Assembly (NCBI GenBank): GCA_002430755.1
Contig: DJCX01000115.1
Span: 1-11,167 of the forward strand
Reading direction: 5' to 3'
From: Flavobacteriales bacterium UBA5939
Lineage (GTDB): Bacteria > Bacteroidota > Bacteroidia > Flavobacteriales > Schleiferiaceae
Length of the DNA: 11,167 nt
The notes under the pieces were generated by a model. That model saw only the letters and a list, made by a program, of their open reading frames with translations. It searched no databases and was not told the origin of the DNA. Of this stretch, positions 6,948-11,167 are shown in pieces. Every line of letters starts with the position of its first letter. Position 1 is the stretch's first letter. The translations under genes and the position numbers were made by a program.

Positions 6948-6955
6948 CAAAATTA
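6948..6955 (-). promoter_or_regulatory. Candidate Bacteroidota -7 element in front of the acyltransferase gene
   Basis: On the minus strand this reads TAATTTTG, an exact match to the TAnnTTTG -7 consensus known for Bacteroidota promoters. It sits directly upstream of the hairpin and 31 bp before the acyltransferase ATG, so transcription from it would start inside or just before the hairpin. No clear TTG is seen at the -33 distance (a TTTAAG lies about 17 nt upstream). An 8-bp match with four fixed T and one fixed G in AT-rich DNA can arise by chance. Confidence 0.35.
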
Positions 6956-6970
6956 CGTTTTTGAATTTGC

Positions 6971-9826
6971 TTAAAGCGAGTAGCGGAAGGTTAGTTTAAA
7001 CGTTCTTCCCGGTGCCCAACGTGAGAAGTACGGAGAGAAGCTCTCGTAGCTCACGAAGATGCGGTCTCTCGTGTCATCAAGAATATTGCTCACTGCAAAG
7101 CCCATTTGGTATTGACGCTCTTCACCGAAGGATTTCAGCAAATTGAAGTTTAGGCTGTGGAAAGGTACTTCGTAAACATCTGGGTTATCTGCAACCCCAA
7201 CGATGTAGAGCTTCTCACCTTGAACGTTGTAGAACAATCCGCCTTGCCATCCCTTTTTAGGATTATTGTAGTTCAAGCCAACATTAATCATGTAAGGACT
7301 TTGTCCTTGCATCGGACGAATTTCTGAAATTACTTCACCTGTTCTTGCAGAAGCTACACGAGCAGCATATTCTGCCGAATCACGCGTTACTGCAGAGTAG
7401 ATGTACGAGAAGTTAGAATTCACTTCAAAATTCTTTAAGCCCATAAAACCTAAGTTTTTACGTACTTCAAATTCTGCACCGGCAACGGTTGCATTACCAA
7501 CGTTACGTGGCTGGAAGTTCGAAGGTGCAGCAGCAGAATAGGCTACCAATTCAATGGGATTTGTAAACGACTTATAGAACCCTGATAAAGCTACAGTCTG
7601 ACCACCTTCAAAGAAATATTCATAACGAGCATCCAAGTTGTTGATGATGGTATTTTGAAGATCAAGGTTTCCGATAAATGTGATTCCTGTCAATACATCC
7701 TCAATCTGCGCAGCCGATTTTTCCTTAAACGAAGGACGTGCTACTGTACGGAAGGCACCTAGACGCAGGTTGCTGTTCTCGTTCACACTGTAAATGAAGT
7801 TCGCTGTTGGGAATAGGTTGAAGTTGTTCAATACAGGTTCGTAGTAATAATTCAAACCAGTACCAGGAGCAGCAGCTTCTTGCTGGTCAACACCTGTGTA
7901 GAACTGGTCGTAGCGCTCCAAGCGAAGACCTACAACTACCTTCATCAAGGCGTTCATACTGAACTCTTCATTAACGTATGCCGCCAAGTTGCTTTGGATA
8001 CCCTGATAGGCATTGTTCGCCTCGTAGTTACCGCTGTAGTAAGTACCGGCATCACTTACCACATCCCAAATAAATGCATCAGTTAGTAATTCATCGGCAT
8101 CACCGGTCAAATCAGGTAGGCTACCGAGAGATTTCGCACGCAACTGGTAACGAAGGATTTCGTAATCCCTGTATTTGAAGGTATAGCTAGCGCCGTACTT
8201 CAATTTCGCATCTCGACCACGTACTTCGTGAGTACGCGTAAAATCAATTCTATTCGCTAGGTTGAATTCGTTCAGATTACGCCATATTCTATTTGGGAAA
8301 CCAGTCTCCCCTGGTGCAATAGCGAAGGTATTATCTTCAGTACGGTAAGAAGTTGAACGAATGTCTTTATCAGCAATTCGACTATATGTCGGAGCTATTC
8401 TCCAGTCTATTTTAAGTTTATTATCGTCTCGACTGTGCTGACCGTTGAACAACACAGAAGTGATCGAACGCTCAGAGTATTCTAGGTTATCACGAGCTCC
8501 TACGAATGAGTTTTCAATCGACGAAGTCTCAATAAATTTACCTGTCCTCGTTTCACCATTTTGCAAGTGCATCATGGTAAACCTATACTTGTCATTATCG
8601 TCTTTAATAGAGTAGCCAAAGAGCCCACTCATAAAGATGTTGCTTACTGCGAGAGAACCTATCTGCGTTCGGTCAGCTTGTAAAGTGTATTGGTCCGGCA
8701 AGTTTCCTTTTCTGTAAAAATTTTGCTCATACATGCGCGTAGAATCTCCGGTCATACTTCCGAAGAAATCAGTATTTGCTTTGTAAGAGAAGGAGCCGTT
8801 GTAGCCCACAGTCTTGCCATTGTCTTTTTTAATTTGGTTACCACCACTTATACCTAAGGTCCCGTTTAAAGGCATGGTACGCGATTGAGCGGCTAAGACG
8901 GGTTTGAATCCTTCTGTAAGTTGGGTAGTTATTGGATCATCAAGTGCAGGGTTAGGAATCCCTTCGTAGATATACTGATTGGGAAGCGGATTGTTTCTAA
9001 ATCCACTATCAAAACCTAAAAAGTCAGTCACCGAACCTTGATGACCAAGTCCTTCGACCAAATGCATGCCTGGCGTATATCCTAAGGATGAGCTTATGTT
9101 CAGTGTTTTCTTTGTCGGGAAATCGACCAATTCGATATTTACCAAGCCTCCCGAGAAATCTGCAGGCAAATCTGCGGTAAGTGTTTTAAGTACAACGATA
9201 TTTTGAAGGATATTCGTTGGGAAGATGTCCATCTGCAAAGAGTTGCGGTCAGGGTCCAATCCAGGAATATCCATGCTCATCAACTGTGTTTTTGTATAAC
9301 GGTCTCCAAGACCGCGAACGAACACATATTTACCGCCTTGAATACTCACACCCGGTACACGAGTTACCGCTGCTGCTGCATTACCGTCACCAACGCGCTT
9401 AAAATTTTGCGCTGAAATACCGTCCATCACGGTAGCACTTTTCTTTTTCACGTCTAGAAGTGCACTTTCAGTGTTGCGCATTGCAGATGCAGTAACAGTA
9501 ACCGTCATCAATTCATTTGTGGATGGTTTAAGTCGCAAGTTTTCGAATGCGGTAACTTTCCCTGCTTCAACCTTCACATCCGAAATAGTTAGTGTTGCCA
9601 GACCCAAAAAGCTGATTTCTAGATCGTAGGTGCCTGGCTCCAAGTTCAATTCAAAGTTTCCATCGAAATCTGTGAATGCTACAGCACCTGTTGAAGGTAT
9701 TTGTGCATTTGCATAAAATAATGCCTCATTTGTTTCATCCTCGTAAACAGTTCCGCGGATGATACCGTTCTGTGCATAAGAAAGTAGGCTGAATAGAAGG
9801 GCTGCAAAAAGCGCTTTGATTTTCAT
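6971..9826 (-). CDS. TonB-dependent outer-membrane receptor with N-terminal carboxypeptidase-regulatory-like domain
   Basis: This 951-residue outer-membrane protein would take up a bound ligand using energy from TonB-ExbBD. A signal peptide (1-18, ending LLSYA before Q19) is followed by a carboxypeptidase-D regulatory-like beta-sandwich (about 22-100, with GIIRGTVYEDETNEAL and FTDFDGNFELNLEPGTYDL). A TonB-box-like stretch MTVTVTAS lies at 107-114. The plug domain (about 120-240) contains VPGVSIQGG and FVRGLGDRYT. The rest is a long beta-barrel rich in aromatic and alternating residues, ending in FRYSL. Length is typical of Bacteroidota receptors of this class. It is not the classic SusC form: no SusD partner is nearby, and the upstream gene instead encodes a beta-helix surface protein. 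The substrate cannot be told from sequence. A UUCG-loop hairpin and a 14-bp palindrome lie between the two genes. Confidence 0.93.
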   Translation of the reverse strand: MKIKALFAALLFSLLSYAQNGIIRGTVYEDETNEALFYANAQIPSTGAVAFTDFDGNFELNLEPGTYDLEISFLGLATLTISDVKVEAGKVTAFENLRLKPSTNELMTVTVTASAMRNTESALLDVKKKSATVMDGISAQNFKRVGDGNAAAAVTRVPGVSIQGGKYVFVRGLGDRYTKTQLMSMDIPGLDPDRNSLQMDIFPTNILQNIVVLKTLTADLPADFSGGLVNIELVDFPTKKTLNISSSLGYTPGMHLVEGLGHQGSVTDFLGFDSGFRNNPLPNQYIYEGIPNPALDDPITTQLTEGFKPVLAAQSRTMPLNGTLGISGGNQIKKDNGKTVGYNGSFSYKANTDFFGSMTGDSTRMYEQNFYRKGNLPDQYTLQADRTQIGSLAVSNIFMSGLFGYSIKDDNDKYRFTMMHLQNGETRTGKFIETSSIENSFVGARDNLEYSERSITSVLFNGQHSRDDNKLKIDWRIAPTYSRIADKDIRSTSYRTEDNTFAIAPGETGFPNRIWRNLNEFNLANRIDFTRTHEVRGRDAKLKYGASYTFKYRDYEILRYQLRAKSLGSLPDLTGDADELLTDAFIWDVVSDAGTYYSGNYEANNAYQGIQSNLAAYVNEEFSMNALMKVVVGLRLERYDQFYTGVDQQEAAAPGTGLNYYYEPVLNNFNLFPTANFIYSVNENSNLRLGAFRTVARPSFKEKSAAQIEDVLTGITFIGNLDLQNTIINNLDARYEYFFEGGQTVALSGFYKSFTNPIELVAYSAAAPSNFQPRNVGNATVAGAEFEVRKNLGFMGLKNFEVNSNFSYIYSAVTRDSAEYAARVASARTGEVISEIRPMQGQSPYMINVGLNYNNPKKGWQGGLFYNVQGEKLYIVGVADNPDVYEVPFHSLNFNLLKSFGEERQYQMGFAVSNILDDTRDRIFVSYESFSPYFSRWAPGRTFKLTFRYSL

Positions 9827-9841
9827 AGAATGTCTAGTTCA

Positions 9842-9855
9842 TTTGCAACTGCAAA
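9842..9855. promoter_or_regulatory. 14-bp palindrome 15 bp upstream of the receptor start, possible operator
   Basis: The sequence TTTGCAACTGCAAA is a perfect inverted repeat TTTGCA-nn-TGCAAA. It lies between the upstream gene's terminator and the ATG of the TonB-dependent receptor, where a dimeric regulator or a translational control element could act. It is short, and I see no second copy in the gap, so function is speculative. Confidence 0.3.
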
Positions 9856-9860
9856 ACACG

Positions 9861-9894
9861 AAAAAAGGCCCGAAACCGAAGTCTCGAGCCTTTT
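9861..9894 (-). terminator. Terminator hairpin with UUCG loop after the beta-helix gene
   Basis: Read on the minus strand, a 14-bp stem (9881-9894 with 9863-9876, including two G-U wobbles) closes a C(UUCG)G tetraloop, one of the most stable RNA loops. It is followed by a U run (six A at 9861-9866 on the plus strand, partly in the stem). It lies 34 bp past the beta-helix stop and 34 bp before the receptor start, so it should reduce readthrough from the beta-helix gene into the receptor gene. Confidence 0.85.
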
Positions 9895-9928
9895 AATGTT
9901 GTGTTAACTTTACGTTAAGCAGTTTCCT

Positions 9929-11167
9929 TTAGAAGGCGCCTTTCATTGCAGCGTATGTCCAAGCTAATTTGCTCTCGTCAGCACCTACAGTTGCAGCTGT
10001 GACAGATGTAGCAAATGTTGATGGATCCCAAGAAGTAACTGCACCTGATTTATCAAGGAATACATCTGCTAGAGTAGTACCTGCAGTATATGTACTTAGA
10101 TCGATCTCAATGCTTGAGAAGTTCAACAAACCGTTGTTGTAGTTGTAAGCACCACCAGTTTCGTCAATCTCCCAGTCACCTGAGTCATCGAAACCTTCGA
10201 TATAGATGTTTTGTACTGTACCCATTGCTGAGTCACGGAAGTCAGCAATTTCTGCAGCCATACCGTAAAGTGTACCGTTGGTAGCGGTGAAACCGGCACC
10301 TAAAGTACCTTCTGGACCGTCTACTTCCATACCGTGGTCAGAATCTGCACCGGCAACGTATACGAAGTTGTCAATAGTACCTGAGTAGGCTTGATCGATA
10401 TCGTACGCATCATCACCCTGTGCCCAAACAACGATGTTCGAAGCATTTACTGAGCCACCGAAGAATTCAACACCATCGTCTACGTTTGCAACAACCTCAA
10501 TGTTATCTACTGTTGTACCAGAACCAACACCACCGAATGTGATACCGTTGATTTCGTTACCATCACCAATCAAAGTACCGCCGTGGCGTACACTTACGTA
10601 TTGGATGATACCAGAGTTGTCCATTGCATCAGAACCACCGTAGATTGCGTATGGCTCGTTCGCAGGAAGACCTTCGATAAGTGCAGTAGAAGCATCAGCA
10701 GAAATTGGAGCATAACCCAATACGATCAAACCACCCCAAAGACCAGCATCTGTTTCGTCTAGGTTAGTACCTGCTTGCTGACCCAATTCAATGTTATCAG
10801 CGATAGAAGTCATGATAATTGGATTATCTACTGTACCAAGAGCTTCAATGTAACCGCCTTGAGCAACTACGATAACTGATGAGTTAGCACCTTGCCCGTA
10901 ACCACCTTTAATGATAGTTCCTGGCTCGATAGTTAGTGTATCACCGTCAGCAACGATAACACGACCTTGAAGTTCGTAGATACGAGCAGAAGACCACGTC
11001 GCATCACCAGTAGTACCCGAAACGACTACGTTGTTAGGCGCCAAGAATGGACCAGCGAAGTCATCGTGGTTACCGTTTTTAGCAGTCAACGTCCATGCGA
11101 AATCCGCTGCATTTGCTCCGTGACCAGGCTCGTTTACAACAGCACCACCTGCGAAGTGCTCGCCTTT
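9929..11167 (-). CDS. Right-handed beta-helix surface protein paired with a TonB-dependent receptor, N-terminus outside the window
   Basis: The frame is open to the window edge, giving 412 visible residues with no start codon that looks real; the TTG at 11087-11089 lies inside the protein. The sequence matches a Bacteroidota family often labelled 'hypothetical' or wrongly 'multidrug transporter'. It shows ladder-like repeats of a right-handed parallel beta-helix: LTIEPGTIIKGG (78-89 of the visible part), GLWGGLIVLGYAPIS (142-156), IQYVSVRHGG (188-197), and acidic rungs DDGVEFFGG (230-238), GDDAYDIDQ (251-259) and DSDHGMEVDGPEG (275-287). There are no membrane segments and no type IX sorting domain at the C-terminus (LAWTYAAMKGAF). 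It is probably a lipoprotein or exported protein, but the signal lies outside the window. Codons are strongly biased (glycine nearly always GGT), suggesting high expression. It ends upstream of the receptor gene on the same strand, so the two probably act together at the cell surface. Its ligand or enzymatic activity is unknown. Confidence 0.85.
   Translation of the reverse strand, partial: KGEHFAGGAVVNEPGHGANAADFAWTLTAKNGNHDDFAGPFLAPNNVVVSGTTGDATWSSARIYELQGRVIVADGDTLTIEPGTIIKGGYGQGANSSVIVVAQGGYIEALGTVDNPIIMTSIADNIELGQQAGTNLDETDAGLWGGLIVLGYAPISADASTALIEGLPANEPYAIYGGSDAMDNSGIIQYVSVRHGGTLIGDGNEINGITFGGVGSGTTVDNIEVVANVDDGVEFFGGSVNASNIVVWAQGDDAYDIDQAYSGTIDNFVYVAGADSDHGMEVDGPEGTLGAGFTATNGTLYGMAAEIADFRDSAMGTVQNIYIEGFDDSGDWEIDETGGAYNYNNGLLNFSSIEIDLSTYTAGTTLADVFLDKSGAVTSWDPSTFATSVTAATVGADESKLAWTYAAMKGAF

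Noticed and set aside
9904..9918. Short inverted repeat TTAAC-nnnnn-GTTAA after the beta-helix stop
   Set aside because: Five AT-rich base pairs are weak and easily arise by chance, and the stronger hairpin next to it explains termination.
11087..11089. TTG as the start of the beta-helix protein
   Set aside because: The frame stays open upstream to the window edge with protein-like sequence (for example GHGANAADFAWTLTAKNGNHDD across the TTG), so the TTG is an internal leucine codon and the true start is outside the window.
9929..11167. Type IX secretion cargo
   Set aside because: The C-terminus ends in LAWTYAAMKGAF shortly after the beta-helix, with no sorting domain of about 70-80 residues. 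Export by another route is more likely.

Overview
The window looks like a chromosomal segment of a member of the Bacteroidota, most likely a Flavobacteriales-type bacterium. The reasons are the gene families (a Bacteroidota-style TonB-dependent receptor with an N-terminal carboxypeptidase-regulatory-like domain, a right-handed beta-helix surface protein of the type often mislabelled 'multidrug transporter', a three-part DsbD and a LuxE/PaaK-like acyltransferase), the lack of clear Shine-Dalgarno sequences, and one match to the TAnnTTTG promoter element. The placement rests on recalled family features, not on a search.

The left half (1-5143) runs on the + strand. It holds the end of a chorismate-binding enzyme (probably pabB), tilS (tRNA-Ile lysidine synthase) and a dsbD-like thiol:disulfide reductase whose start overlaps the tilS stop by 4 bp. 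A strong hairpin terminator follows, then a small YopX-like protein of unknown role, then tyrS. A bidirectional terminator at 5161-5191 separates this half from the right half.

The right half (5208-11167) runs entirely on the - strand. In transcription order it contains a beta-helix surface protein (5' end outside the window), a hairpin with a UUCG loop, a 951-residue TonB-dependent receptor, a second hairpin terminator whose U tract touches the next start codon, a LuxE/PaaK-like acyl-activating enzyme and a secreted protein I do not recognise. The last two genes overlap by 4 bp. The beta-helix protein and receptor look like a surface-binding and uptake pair. The acyltransferase and secreted protein look like a separate two-gene unit.

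Most genes are ordinary housekeeping or envelope genes. I did not find a defence system, mobile element, CRISPR array or RNA gene. The points most worth a second look are: the tyrosyl-tRNA synthetase whose HIGH signature reads GVGN; two genes whose start codons sit at or within a few bases of a terminator U tract; the beta-helix/TonB receptor pair with a palindrome in front of the receptor; and the acyltransferase plus unknown secreted protein pair. No intergenic gap exceeds about 100 bp, and all gaps of note are described in the entries.
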